Assembly (NCBI GenBank): GCA_019637975.1
Contig: JAHBUR010000010.1
Location: 82,736-146,735, forward strand
DNA from: Bacteroidota bacterium
GTDB lineage: Bacteria > Bacteroidota > Ignavibacteria > UBA10030 > UBA6906
Direction: 5' to 3'
DNA length: 64,000 nucleotides
The translations under genes and the position numbers were made by a program. The first letter of the stretch is position 1. Every line of letters begins with the position of its first letter. This document shows, piece after piece, positions 18,672 through 26,805 of the stretch. The notes beneath the pieces are model-generated. The model was not told where the DNA came from. It worked only from the letters and a program-made list of their open reading frames with translations, and did no database searches.

Positions 18672-18998
18672 CTACTTGAATTTCACCGCAATGCCAGAAG
18701 CTCCGTTGCCGTACTGCACGAATCCAACGACAGCGTCAGCTCCAATCTTCGCTGCTTCCTCCTTGATGCGTGCAATATATTTTGCTCCATTAAGTTCATT
18801 ATGCAAGGACACTGCAACGCTCCCCAATTCAACATAAGAGCGGCCAATGTCCTTCGAGGCATATATTCTTATTGTTTCCGAAGCGGTGGCCTGTTCTGAT
18901 GTAATGCCGGGATTCAAAGTACTGAAGCCGGCAGTAGAGCCGCAACCTGCAAGCAAGGAGCCCAAAACACAAACCAGGATGACGGAATATGATTTCAT
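18672..18998 (-). CDS. Small lipoprotein (paralogue a)
   Basis: A 108-residue lipoprotein with signal 'VILVCVLGSLLAGCGS' (lipobox LLAGC). The mature part contains 'YVELGSVAVS' and 'IKEEAAKIGADAVVGFVQYG'. This is a short alpha/beta module of the sort found in many small exported proteins in which a helix with an Ala-rich face is followed by a GADA(V/I) strand. The next gene upstream has the same design ('FAREKAASAGGNAIINS'), 18 bases away on the same strand, so they are likely co-transcribed divergent paralogues. Role unknown. Confidence 0.75.
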   Translation of the reverse strand: MKSYSVILVCVLGSLLAGCGSTAGFSTLNPGITSEQATASETIRIYASKDIGRSYVELGSVAVSLHNELNGAKYIARIKEEAAKIGADAVVGFVQYGNGASGIAVKFK

Positions 18999-19016
18999 TA
19001 CGCTTGCTCCTCACTG

Positions 19017-19385
19017 TTATTGATATTTGACAACCATCCCGTGAACTCCATAAATTGACTCATAAATAGGGATGAAAAGAATGAACCCGGAGAGAATAAC
19101 GTGAACGTCACTGCGGCTGTTGATGATCGCATTACCGCCTGCACTAGCGGCTTTTTCTCTGGCAAACTTTGATGCTTCGTCAAGTGAACTGCCTCGCGCA
19201 AAGACATACCCGATTTCCGTAATCGGCTTATCCAAGCTCTCATTTGTTGTGATGAGAATTTTGGCCGGCTCAGTTGGCGGGAACATTTTTTCTTCGTTCG
19301 TAGGAGCAAGGATTACGGGCTTGACACATGCGACAGCAAAAATTGCAAGCGCAGAGATCACACAGGAAAGCAGAAATCGAGACAT
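19017..19385 (-). CDS. Small lipoprotein (paralogue b)
   Basis: A 122-residue predicted lipoprotein with signal 'LSCVISALAIFAVACVKP' (lipobox AVAC). The core 'ITEIGYVFARGSSLDEASKF' then 'KAASAGGNAIINS' parallels its downstream neighbour at 18672-18998. A hydrophobic stretch near the C-terminus ('VILSGFILFIPIYESIYG') is unusual for a lipoprotein and may be buried or membrane-associated. Function unknown. Confidence 0.75.
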   Translation of the reverse strand: MSRFLLSCVISALAIFAVACVKPVILAPTNEEKMFPPTEPAKILITTNESLDKPITEIGYVFARGSSLDEASKFAREKAASAGGNAIINSRSDVHVILSGFILFIPIYESIYGVHGMVVKYQ

Positions 19386-19526
19386 AGTGAGTACCTTTCG
19401 CTTATGGGAAAAGTTTTCTTATACAGTGACGCCTTTCGTTCGTTACCTATTCCATCATGCTCGGCTTCGTTCTCCGAGGTCATTGTCCAAACCGAGTCTA
19501 CCAAATCAAAGAGACTACCATCGACA

Positions 19527-20600
19527 TCACCGCAACAGCAAAAGCTTCCTCGTCTCCACAAACCCTCGTGCTGAGCCTGTCGAAGCACTCACGGCCTGCA
19601 TTCTGTACAGGTACACGCCACTCGCAAACGCCGCAGCATTCCACGTAGCCGAGTACGTTCCTGGACTCATTCGTTCGTTGACGAGCGTTGCCACTTCGCG
19701 GCCGAGGAGGTCGTAGATCTTTAGCGTGACGTCACTGGCGATGGGGATTTGGAAGCTGATCTTCGATTCAGGGTTGAAGGGGTTGGGGTAGTTTTGGGAG
19801 AGGGAGAAGATACTTGGCATACTATCCCCCTCTTTAACCGCTGTTACCGTGTCGTAGAGACGCCAGTTTCCTTCGAGGTCACCGTGGTTTTGGTAAATCG
19901 AAAAATCACGAATGTCATCGACGCCACCTCCCAATATTCCTAAGTCCTCAGCAATTTCGAATCGCCAGTAAGCAACAAGTCCGCTGTCGGCCGTGCTGTA
20001 GTACGGAGGACCTAACGTATCGTTCATGGTCGACTGAATCTGCTGTGCGGTACGAGATTGATTCCATATTCTAACTTCATCAATGATCCCCGTTGAAAAG
20101 GTGTTCACATTGCCATAGATTGCAGCTCCTATCAGAACCTTGGCATCCGACATATAGAAACCTGCCGAGCCCCTACGTTTACCTCGCAGAACCCCGTTTA
20201 CATAGATTCTCATTGTATCATCTGCCACGCTGTAGGTTGCAGCAATGTGGGAGAATTGTTCTAATGGCAACACGCTGTCCGCATATAATTCAGGAGCTCC
20301 GGTTATTCCATCAGGCGATATCATATACAACGGACGCGACACAATACTACCCGTGGCTAACCACCAGCTTCCTCGCACTGAAGCCTCGGTTTTCCATTTA
20401 GTCATGATTGGACCGTAATGTAAGCTTGGTCTTACCCATGTTTCTAGCGTAAGGTGTTGACCCATCCCCAAACTCTGGCTACTCGGGATTCTCATATACG
20501 CACTGCTTCCATCCAGCCAAAGCCCACGACCAAGAGGAGGCTGCGCAACAAGAAGCGAAGTCCAGAACAACAACAGCAACGAACAATGAAGTGGCTTCAT
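19527..20600 (-). CDS. Secreted LamG-domain protein with T9SS sorting domain
   Basis: A 357-residue exported protein. A signal peptide (MKPLHCSLLLLFWTSLLVAQ) is followed by a laminin-G/concanavalin-A-like lectin fold ('GLWLDGSSAYMRIP', 'LTLETWVRPS', 'GIIDEVRIWNQSRTAQQI'). The T9SS type A sorting domain follows ('NYPNPFNPESKISFQIP', 'IYDLLGREVATLV'). LamG domains usually bind glycans or protein ligands, so surface adhesion is the likely role. I take ATG 20600 over the upstream TTG because it starts a clean signal peptide. The sorting domain carries an in-frame REP-like palindrome at 19568-19588 and is almost identical at DNA level to that of the next gene. Confidence 0.86.
   Translation of the reverse strand: MKPLHCSLLLLFWTSLLVAQPPLGRGLWLDGSSAYMRIPSSQSLGMGQHLTLETWVRPSLHYGPIMTKWKTEASVRGSWWLATGSIVSRPLYMISPDGITGAPELYADSVLPLEQFSHIAATYSVADDTMRIYVNGVLRGKRRGSAGFYMSDAKVLIGAAIYGNVNTFSTGIIDEVRIWNQSRTAQQIQSTMNDTLGPPYYSTADSGLVAYWRFEIAEDLGILGGGVDDIRDFSIYQNHGDLEGNWRLYDTVTAVKEGDSMPSIFSLSQNYPNPFNPESKISFQIPIASDVTLKIYDLLGREVATLVNERMSPGTYSATWNAAAFASGVYLYRMQAVSASTGSARGFVETRKLLLLR
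19568..19588. repeat. REP-like palindrome inside a sorting-domain coding sequence
   Basis: GTGCT and AGCAC arms flank an 11-base loop (gagcctgtcga on the plus strand). The element is read in frame as Ser-Ala-Ser-Thr-Gly-Ser-Ala-Arg within the C-terminal sorting domain. The same element occurs at 20718-20738. Confidence 0.7.
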
Positions 20601-20676
20601 TTGAACACTCAAGACTCTGGAACTGCTAAGAATCGTACGATTTCAAACTTCTATTCCCAAAAAAGTCGACTCAGTT

Positions 20677-22416
20677 TCAACGCAACAGCAAAAGCTTCCT
20701 CGTCTCCACAAACCCTTGTGCTGAGCCTGCCGAAGCACTCCCTGCTTGCAAGCGGTAGAAATACACCCCGCTCGCAAACCCCGCAGCATTCCACGTAGCT
20801 GAGTACGTTCCCGGATTCATACGCTCGTTGACGAGCGTTGCGACTTCGCGGCCGAGGAGATCGTAGACCTTTAGCGTGACGTCACTGGCGATGGGGATTT
20901 GGAAGCTGATCTTCGATTCAGGGTTGAAGGGGTTGGGGTAGTTTTGGGAGAGGGTGAACGTATTTGGATACTGCTCATCAGGTTGCTCAATAACAGTGAT
21001 GATTGGTCTGAACCTCCACGTAGGCGACCAAGCGCTTGAATCAACCGTGTTTGCGGCCTTTACGTGCCAATAATAATAATCAGCCGACGGAAGCGCGTTA
21101 ATCATTTTGAATGATAAGGAATCGATTGATGAAACATCAAGGACATTGTTCTGAAAAGTAGAGTCCGGAGATACTTGTAGACGATATCTCAAGGCGGCTG
21201 GGGAGATCCTCCATCGGAACTCTGGAGTTTGCCCTGTTCCAACGCTGTCATTTCGTGGGAAGACGGGCTGAGGCACGTGCGGCACTGAGTTGCTTGTAAA
21301 GACATTCACATCATCAATATGGAACCCCTTGAGACTGGGACAACCAAAAGTATTACAGAATCCTGTGAACGTAAAAGCAACGCGAATGCGTTTTCCAGAG
21401 AAACTTGTCGGTAGGGTGAGTAGAGGAGCTATCCAAGGTGTTGAAGTAGAATACGATGCCAACACTGTCTCTTGGCTCCATCTTCCTCTACCAGAATCCT
21501 CCACCACAGAGACTCCCGCACTGGTGTAGCCAGTTCTTTCAAGGGTATACCGAAAACGCAATAGTAAGTCTTCGTTTGTTCCGAGGGCGGGGACACCCAT
21601 ACTAGGTGAAAAAAGTCTAACGGTGTAGGACGATGCAGGCACATGGCGACGATTGAGGTTAGTGCCGGCCAAAATGGGCTTACTAGGCGGAACAACAAAT
21701 GTATCTGTCCCGACGCGGAAAAGGCCGTAATTATCCCACCACTTGTCAGCATCTGCATCAACGGTCCAGTCCTGGTCAAAGTCCCAAGCAATCGGAAGAC
21801 CGTTGTTTCGGAACCGAGACTTTACAACCCGAACATCGTCAATTCGCCACCCTCTTCCACTAGGACATCCAAAGGTATTGCAGAAACCGTACAAGCGGAA
21901 CCCTATGTTCACTCTCCTTCCTGCATATTGTGAAATAATTATAGAAACATCCCTCCAGTAATCGAGATTTAGATTCGAATTGTACTCCACAGATACAGTC
22001 TGCCAGGGCCCTTGATTTCCTGCCGAGTCCAGCCTAACCGCAACATATGCCCTGCAATAGGCATTGATGTTGTACCAGTGAGTAAAACCTATTCTCAAGT
22101 CTTCATTGTCTGAAATTCCGGGCAAAAGGATTGGGGGGGAAACAAGATATGTATCGAATCCAGTTGCGGGAACGTCACCGTTAAGAACTCCACCGCCAAT
22201 TTTTCCGATCCGTGCAACATTGCTTGGTAGTGTTGTATCTTCTCCGACACTCCATAACCCGTTCGTTACCTGCCACAATCCCGGCCCAAATTCAAAGTCC
22301 TCCAAGAAAATCACTGAATCTGGACTATTTTGACAAAATACTCTGGTGGCCTCACCTATGCACAATGACAGTAAGAAAACCAGTGCAAGCCCCCATTTCC
22401 TTGTGGTTGCGATCAT
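20677..22416 (-). CDS. Secreted multi-domain jelly-roll/FN3-like protein with T9SS sorting domain
   Basis: A 579-residue exported protein. The signal peptide (LALVFLLSLCIGEATRVFCQ) is followed by two homologous jelly-roll domains, each closing with a matching block: 'YGFCNTFGCPSGRGWRIDDV' and 'TGFCNTFGCPSLKGFHIDDV'. These resemble MAM/peptidase-associated beta-sandwich modules that bind carbohydrate or protein. Then comes a fibronectin-III-like domain ('PVFPRNDSVGTGQTPEFRW', 'YYWHVKAANTVDSSAWSP') and a T9SS sorting domain. The repeated Cys pairs may form disulfides outside the cell. No catalytic residues were recognised, so an adhesin or scaffold role is likely. Confidence 0.87.
   Translation of the reverse strand: MIATTRKWGLALVFLLSLCIGEATRVFCQNSPDSVIFLEDFEFGPGLWQVTNGLWSVGEDTTLPSNVARIGKIGGGVLNGDVPATGFDTYLVSPPILLPGISDNEDLRIGFTHWYNINAYCRAYVAVRLDSAGNQGPWQTVSVEYNSNLNLDYWRDVSIIISQYAGRRVNIGFRLYGFCNTFGCPSGRGWRIDDVRVVKSRFRNNGLPIAWDFDQDWTVDADADKWWDNYGLFRVGTDTFVVPPSKPILAGTNLNRRHVPASSYTVRLFSPSMGVPALGTNEDLLLRFRYTLERTGYTSAGVSVVEDSGRGRWSQETVLASYSTSTPWIAPLLTLPTSFSGKRIRVAFTFTGFCNTFGCPSLKGFHIDDVNVFTSNSVPHVPQPVFPRNDSVGTGQTPEFRWRISPAALRYRLQVSPDSTFQNNVLDVSSIDSLSFKMINALPSADYYYWHVKAANTVDSSAWSPTWRFRPIITVIEQPDEQYPNTFTLSQNYPNPFNPESKISFQIPIASDVTLKVYDLLGREVATLVNERMNPGTYSATWNAAGFASGVYFYRLQAGSASAGSAQGFVETRKLLLLR
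20718..20738. repeat. REP-like palindrome inside a sorting-domain coding sequence (second copy)
   Basis: GTGCT/AGCAC arms around gagcctgccga; one base different from the 19568-19588 copy. It is translated as part of 'SASAGSAQG', which interrupts the usual 'LQAGSF' junction of the sorting domain. Confidence 0.7.
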
Positions 22417-22486
22417 TGCTGCCTCCTACTACTCATGAGAAACATTCTTTTACTCAAAATATTACTTGAATGAATATGAACATGTA

Positions 22487-22504
22487 ACCACCCCCAAGGG
22501 TGGT
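22487..22504. other. Short GC hairpin between response regulator and T9SS gene
   Basis: ACCACCC-CCAA-GGGTGGT, a 7-bp perfect stem, 50 bases past the response-regulator stop on the minus strand. No T tract follows, so it is at best a weak terminator. Confidence 0.35.
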
Positions 22505-22552
22505 ATTGTGGCTAGGGAGTTTTAGGGGAGGGGGTGACCGCAATCGGTAGGA

Positions 22553-23149
22553 TTACCGCGACTGCATCTTCCTATAAATATTCCTGATGTGAAACTTCAC
22601 CGTGTTTTTTGCGATGAAGAGCTTGTCGGCAATGGCTTTGTAGCTGTTGCCCTGGTCGAGGAGGGTGAGGACTTCGTTTTCGCGGGTGGTGAGCGGCTCG
22701 GGGGGCGGGGCCTTTTGGAAATGGCGGATCACTTTGCGGGCAATGGTCGGACTCATGGGCGCGCCGCCATCTACTGCTTCCGAGATGCCGTCGAGAAGCT
22801 CTTCGCGGCCCGCACTTTTGAGCAGGTAGCCTGTCGCTCCGCGGGTAAGCGACTCAAAAACGTTCTCGTTCTCTTCATGCACGGTGAGCATGATGACCTC
22901 TGCCGCCGAGAGTCTCTCTTTGAACATCGCCACTGCATCAACGCCCGTCATATGTTGCCGCTGACCCGGCTTATCGAACCCGATGTCGAGCAGGATAACG
23001 TCCGGCTTGTCGCGGGCGATGTTCCTGAGTGCAGACTCGCAGTCGGGATATTCGCTGACACACTTGAAGCCCCTCGCTCCGTTGATGAGTTTTGCGATGC
23101 CCCGGCGAAAGGAATCGTCGTCGTCAATAATGGAGATTTTGATGGTCAT
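22553..23149 (-). CDS. NarL/FixJ-family response regulator
   Basis: A 198-residue two-domain regulator. The receiver has the acidic pocket 'SIIDDDDSF', phosphoacceptor Asp in 'DVILLDIGF', and Lys in 'YLLKSAG'. The LuxR-type helix-turn-helix follows ('LTTRENEVLTLLDQGNSYKAIADKLF', 'KNTVKFHIRNIYRKM'). It lies downstream of the large propeller histidine kinase on the same strand and is its obvious partner. A REP-like doublet separates the two genes. Target genes are unknown; the adjacent T9SS genes at 19527-22416 are candidates by position only. Confidence 0.93.
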   Translation of the reverse strand: MTIKISIIDDDDSFRRGIAKLINGARGFKCVSEYPDCESALRNIARDKPDVILLDIGFDKPGQRQHMTGVDAVAMFKERLSAAEVIMLTVHEENENVFESLTRGATGYLLKSAGREELLDGISEAVDGGAPMSPTIARKVIRHFQKAPPPEPLTTRENEVLTLLDQGNSYKAIADKLFIAKNTVKFHIRNIYRKMQSR

Positions 23150-23174
23150 GTCGCCGCTTTGTCTGGTCTATTCA

Positions 23175-23236
23175 GGACACGGCGGAGCCGTGTCCCTACA
23201 AAAACCCATCGGTAGGGACACGCCTCCCGCGTGTCC
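23175..23236. repeat. REP-like double palindrome between kinase and regulator genes
   Basis: Two palindromes face each other: GGACACGGC-GGA-GCCGTGTCC (23175-23195) and GGACACGC-CTCCC-GCGTGTCC (23216-23236). They are joined through a further inverted pair, GTGTCCCTAC / GTAGGGACAC. The arrangement resembles a REP/BIME unit. It begins 5 bases past the kinase stop codon. Confidence 0.7.
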
Positions 23237-23240
23237 TATT

Positions 23241-26200
23241 CTAGAATACTGCTGCGATCTTCTGAGAGAAATATACCCCTCGCATCCGCATGGAAACCAC
23301 CACCCGCAAGGGTAGTTTTGCTGTGAGTGTGACGCGGGTTCCGATGCCGTTTGCCGGCTCGACGGTCAGGCCGCCTCTGAGGAGGGCAGCCCGGCGTTGC
23401 ATGTTGTCCAATCCGTTGATGCGGGTGAGGTTCTCCTTGCTGAATCCGGGACCGTCGTCAGCGAGCGAGGCGACAAGCAAGCGCCCTTCGAGTGTGAACG
23501 TGAGGACGACGTTTGTGCATCCCCTCGCATGTCTCGCAACATTGTTCATCGCCTCCTGAAAGATGCAGAGAAGATTCTCGCGCCATCGCATGTTGAGACG
23601 GATGTTCTCCGACTCTTCCGGAAGCGCTGCAAGAGAAAATGCAATATCCAAATGGTCAAACAACTTGCCGCCAAATCCTGCAAGATGAAGGGCGAGGTCA
23701 CGCAACGAGCTGAGCGTGGGATCCTGAAGCCATGTCGCCTGACGAACACCGAGCGAAAGTTCGTCAATCAGTTTGGTGACATCCTCCAGCGTTCTTTCCG
23801 CGGTTGCGGAGCCGTTCTTGAGGTCCTGCCGGGCAGCTTCCGTTTGCACTTTCAGCGTCGAGAGTATTGCGCCTCCCCTGTCGTGAACATTTGCTAAAAT
23901 CCTTCGATGCAGTTCCTTGTCACGTTTCCTTCTTCTCCACAACGACGTAATGGCAACAATTCCCAACACAAACGGCACACCCGTGAGAAACCACCACGCT
24001 ACCCAAAAGGGCGGGGAGATAGTCACGAAAAGTGTTGCAGGATTCGTACTCCACACGCCATCTCTGTTTGCGGCTTTCACTTTGAATGCGTACTCGCCAG
24101 GCTGCAAATCCGTGTACGTCATCTCCCGTTGACTGTTGAGCACGTTCCATGTTGTGTCATGCCCTTCGAGCATGCATGAGTACCTGTTTCTTGCAGGATC
24201 CTGAAAATGAAGTCCCACAAAATCGAATGTGATTGTGTTATCGGAATGAGAGAGCGAAACCTTCTCCAGAGACGAAATCGGCACTCGGAAGTCAACCCTC
24301 TTTCCGAATTTTTTGAATCCCGTGATGAGTACGTCGGGAGAAACGGGGTTCATGTTCTCTGCAGGGCGGAAGCTGTTCAATCCCTGAGGCCCGCCGAAAA
24401 ACATTCTGCCATCCTTCAACTTGAGTGTTGCACCGAGATTGAATTGGTTGCTCTGCAATCCGTCAGCCACGGTGTATGTTCTTACAAATCCCGTAGTCGG
24501 ATTGAACCTGCACAGTCCGTTGTTTGTGCTGAGCCAGAGATTCCCGAAATCGTCGGCGAGTATGCCGTAGATCGTGTTATCCGGCAGGCCGTCCCTTTCC
24601 ATGTAATGTGTGTACAATCCCCGAGTCTTGTCGAAACGCTTCAGCCCTGCGCCGTACGTTCCAAGCCACAAGATGTTGGTGTCAAAAGGGTCGGATGCAA
24701 CGCAGATGACTCGTGTCTCTGGAAGCACGGGGTACTTTCCTTCTTCAAAGGTATGTTGCAGTTCATGCGTCTGTTTGTCGAACCTGAGAAGACCATCGTT
24801 CCACGTTCCGAGCCACAGTGAGCGTCCGTCATCACATATTGAAAGAACCCACCAGTTGGGATCGTTGCGAAGTCCTGAAGAAGGGAACCGTCGGAATTTC
24901 CCTGTAGCGAGATCTATCGAAGCCAATCCCCCTTGATTACTTCCCACCCACAATGTCTTTCCTCCATCCCCGTGGAGGGTGTAAACATTTTTGTCGTCTC
25001 CTCCGTTCGGCAACTTGGGAGGAATAACGGGATGCGAAATCTTCCGCGTCTGCATATCAACCTGCATCACGCCTCCGGAGAGCGTGCCGAGCCAGAGAAA
25101 ACTCTCATGTTCGACGATTGCGCGTACAGGGAATTCTTTCAGGGGAGGAGTATAGTCTCTGAATTCTTTCTTCTCCTCATCAAGAACACACACGCCGTTA
25201 TCGGTGCCCACCCAGATTCGACCGTCCTTTCCCTCCGAGAGTGACCAGACAGAATGGTCGCCGCGCAGAAGCTGGCGTGAGGAACTATGCTTGTATAACA
25301 AAAACTGCTCGTGTTGCCGTCGCACTGTTCTCACTCCATCTCCACCTGAACCAATCCAGAGCATACCGCTCCGATCCGCGAAGAGGGTTTCTATCTTACG
25401 AGTGATTTTTGGTTGCGGCTCGACCGGGGTAAGTTTCTTGGTTCCGATATCCAGCCGCGCCACCGAGCCATCTGAGAATCCGAAGAGGAGAATCGAATCG
25501 CCTTCCGGATACATCTTCAACACAGGGCCACCGGCGAATTGACTTGGCGGTGGAACGGGAAGTTGTGTGAAGGTACGAAATCGTTCCAGTTTGGTATCAA
25601 AAACTACGACACGCCCGGTGATCGTCGCTGCATACACGATGTTTGGGAAGACCGGGTTTGAAGAACTCAAGGAGATCAAAGAATTATGGCCGTTCTCTCT
25701 CGTATCGGATGAATCTACCAGGAATCTCTTTAGAACCGAAGCATTCGCTGACAGCATCGTCAACCCGACCTCCGTTGCCAACCAGATGTTGCCTTCGTTA
25801 TCTTCACAGATTGCACGCACATTGTCACTGCGGTCGCACAGTGCCAAACGTGGTTGATGTGGAACCGGAAAGAAGCGGGTGAACGTCTGATTCTCAGCAT
25901 TGAATCGGTTGAGACCATGCTCGGTGCCGACCCAGACCGTGCCTCGTGAGTCCTCGAAAAATGAGATAACTCCGTTATCGCTGAGAGCCCCGGGATTGTA
26001 CCAATCGGCGCGCCATCGTTCGCATTCGCCCGTGTGTGTATTCAGCCTGTTGAGTCCGCCGTTGTCCGTGCCTACCCAAAGGACGTGGTCGGGCTCGAAG
26101 GAGGGCTGCAAAATTGCTGTAACGTAGCTTGAACTGAGGGTTTTCTTGTTCTGAGGATCGGAAACAAATTTCTGAATGGAATACCCGTCGTACTTGTTCA

Positions 26201-26387
26201 GTCCGCTTCTCGTTCCGAACCACATGAAGCCCCGGCGGTCCTGGTAGATGCAGTGAACATTGTTCTCGGAAAGGCCTTGATCAACAGTGAGATAAGTGAT
26301 TTGTCCGCGCGCCGATGTATGTGCAAACAGTGACAGGCACGAAAGCAGAGCAAGGTGAGTTATAAGGAAGATTTGCCAGCTTGGCAT
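23241..26387 (-). CDS. Membrane sensor histidine kinase with Reg_prop propellers and Y_Y_Y domain
   Basis: A 1048-residue sensor. A signal sequence (LITHLALLSCLSLFAHTS) leads into a long periplasmic region of about 14 two-component-propeller repeats ('YQDRRGFMWFGTRSGLNKYDG', 'DDFGNLWLSTNNGLCRFNP'), then a Y_Y_Y domain ('YTDLQPGEYAFKVKAAN'). One transmembrane helix follows ('WWFLTGVPFVLGIVAITSLW'), then the kinase core. Phosphoacceptor His lies in 'RRILANVHDRGGAILS'; ATP-binding boxes are 'FQEAMNNVARHARG', 'LADDGPGF' and 'GGLTVEPANGIGTRVTL'. This matches NarL-type kinases. Unlike Bacteroides hybrid two-component systems it is not fused to a regulator; the NarL-type partner is encoded downstream. 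The ligand is unknown, but propeller kinases often sense oligosaccharides or other polymers. Confidence 0.93.
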   Translation of the reverse strand: MPSWQIFLITHLALLSCLSLFAHTSARGQITYLTVDQGLSENNVHCIYQDRRGFMWFGTRSGLNKYDGYSIQKFVSDPQNKKTLSSSYVTAILQPSFEPDHVLWVGTDNGGLNRLNTHTGECERWRADWYNPGALSDNGVISFFEDSRGTVWVGTEHGLNRFNAENQTFTRFFPVPHQPRLALCDRSDNVRAICEDNEGNIWLATEVGLTMLSANASVLKRFLVDSSDTRENGHNSLISLSSSNPVFPNIVYAATITGRVVVFDTKLERFRTFTQLPVPPPSQFAGGPVLKMYPEGDSILLFGFSDGSVARLDIGTKKLTPVEPQPKITRKIETLFADRSGMLWIGSGGDGVRTVRRQHEQFLLYKHSSSRQLLRGDHSVWSLSEGKDGRIWVGTDNGVCVLDEEKKEFRDYTPPLKEFPVRAIVEHESFLWLGTLSGGVMQVDMQTRKISHPVIPPKLPNGGDDKNVYTLHGDGGKTLWVGSNQGGLASIDLATGKFRRFPSSGLRNDPNWWVLSICDDGRSLWLGTWNDGLLRFDKQTHELQHTFEEGKYPVLPETRVICVASDPFDTNILWLGTYGAGLKRFDKTRGLYTHYMERDGLPDNTIYGILADDFGNLWLSTNNGLCRFNPTTGFVRTYTVADGLQSNQFNLGATLKLKDGRMFFGGPQGLNSFRPAENMNPVSPDVLITGFKKFGKRVDFRVPISSLEKVSLSHSDNTITFDFVGLHFQDPARNRYSCMLEGHDTTWNVLNSQREMTYTDLQPGEYAFKVKAANRDGVWSTNPATLFVTISPPFWVAWWFLTGVPFVLGIVAITSLWRRRKRDKELHRRILANVHDRGGAILSTLKVQTEAARQDLKNGSATAERTLEDVTKLIDELSLGVRQATWLQDPTLSSLRDLALHLAGFGGKLFDHLDIAFSLAALPEESENIRLNMRWRENLLCIFQEAMNNVARHARGCTNVVLTFTLEGRLLVASLADDGPGFSKENLTRINGLDNMQRRAALLRGGLTVEPANGIGTRVTLTAKLPLRVVVSMRMRGVYFSQKIAAVF

Positions 26388-26530
26388 TGCTTATCACCGG
26401 GTCAGTCAGAATTGTGATAAAAGCAACTACGGGAGCTACCCTTCGGTATTGAAGGACAGCGCAAAAAAAGGTAGTGCTGCAAAAAGAGAAAGTCAAGGAA
26501 AATTACAATGTCAGAAGCTGTCCCTCGAAT

Positions 26531-26737
26531 TCAGCGCTTTGAGTCGATCGGTACCGGGTTGAGGCACACGACTTCTTCAGAAGGCGCTACGTTCGTGAGC
26601 GCATCGTTGAGTCTTGACCGAAGGGCATCACCATCTCCACCGTCAGGCAAGTCCATAAGCCTGCATGCACGACGGAGTTCTTCCGCTGAGCGTGTGGGGT
26701 CATTCACCCAATCTACTGCTGATTGTTTGGAAGGCAT
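26531..26737 (-). CDS. Small SAP-like helical protein
   Basis: A 68-residue protein starting at ATG 26737 with AAGGA eight bases upstream. Residues 'SAEELRRACRLMDLPDGG' followed by 'GDALRSRLNDAL' fit the helix-loop-helix pattern of a SAP motif (helix, short loop with Leu-Pro and Gly, helix with 'LRSRL'), which in other proteins binds DNA or RNA. A strong terminator lies just upstream (26753-26785), so it needs its own promoter or read-through. Small size makes the call moderate. Confidence 0.55.
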   Translation of the reverse strand: MPSKQSAVDWVNDPTRSAEELRRACRLMDLPDGGDGDALRSRLNDALTNVAPSEEVVCLNPVPIDSKR

Positions 26738-26752
26738 CTTCTTTCCTTCACA

Positions 26753-26785
26753 ACAAAAAGAGCGGGACTGCATGCCCCGCTCCTT
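26753..26785 (-). terminator. Rho-independent terminator after the 26806-28590 gene
   Basis: The stem GAGCGGG / CCCGCTC (within 26760-26782) with a loop of nine bases is followed on the minus strand by TTTTTGTTG. It starts 24 bases past the stop codon. Confidence 0.88.
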
Positions 26786-26805
26786 GTTTTCTACAACATG
26801 CAACT

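Noticed and set aside
23175..23236. Rho-independent terminator after the histidine kinase
   Set aside because: The stems are strong, but no T tract follows on the minus strand; the double palindrome fits a REP-like repeat better.
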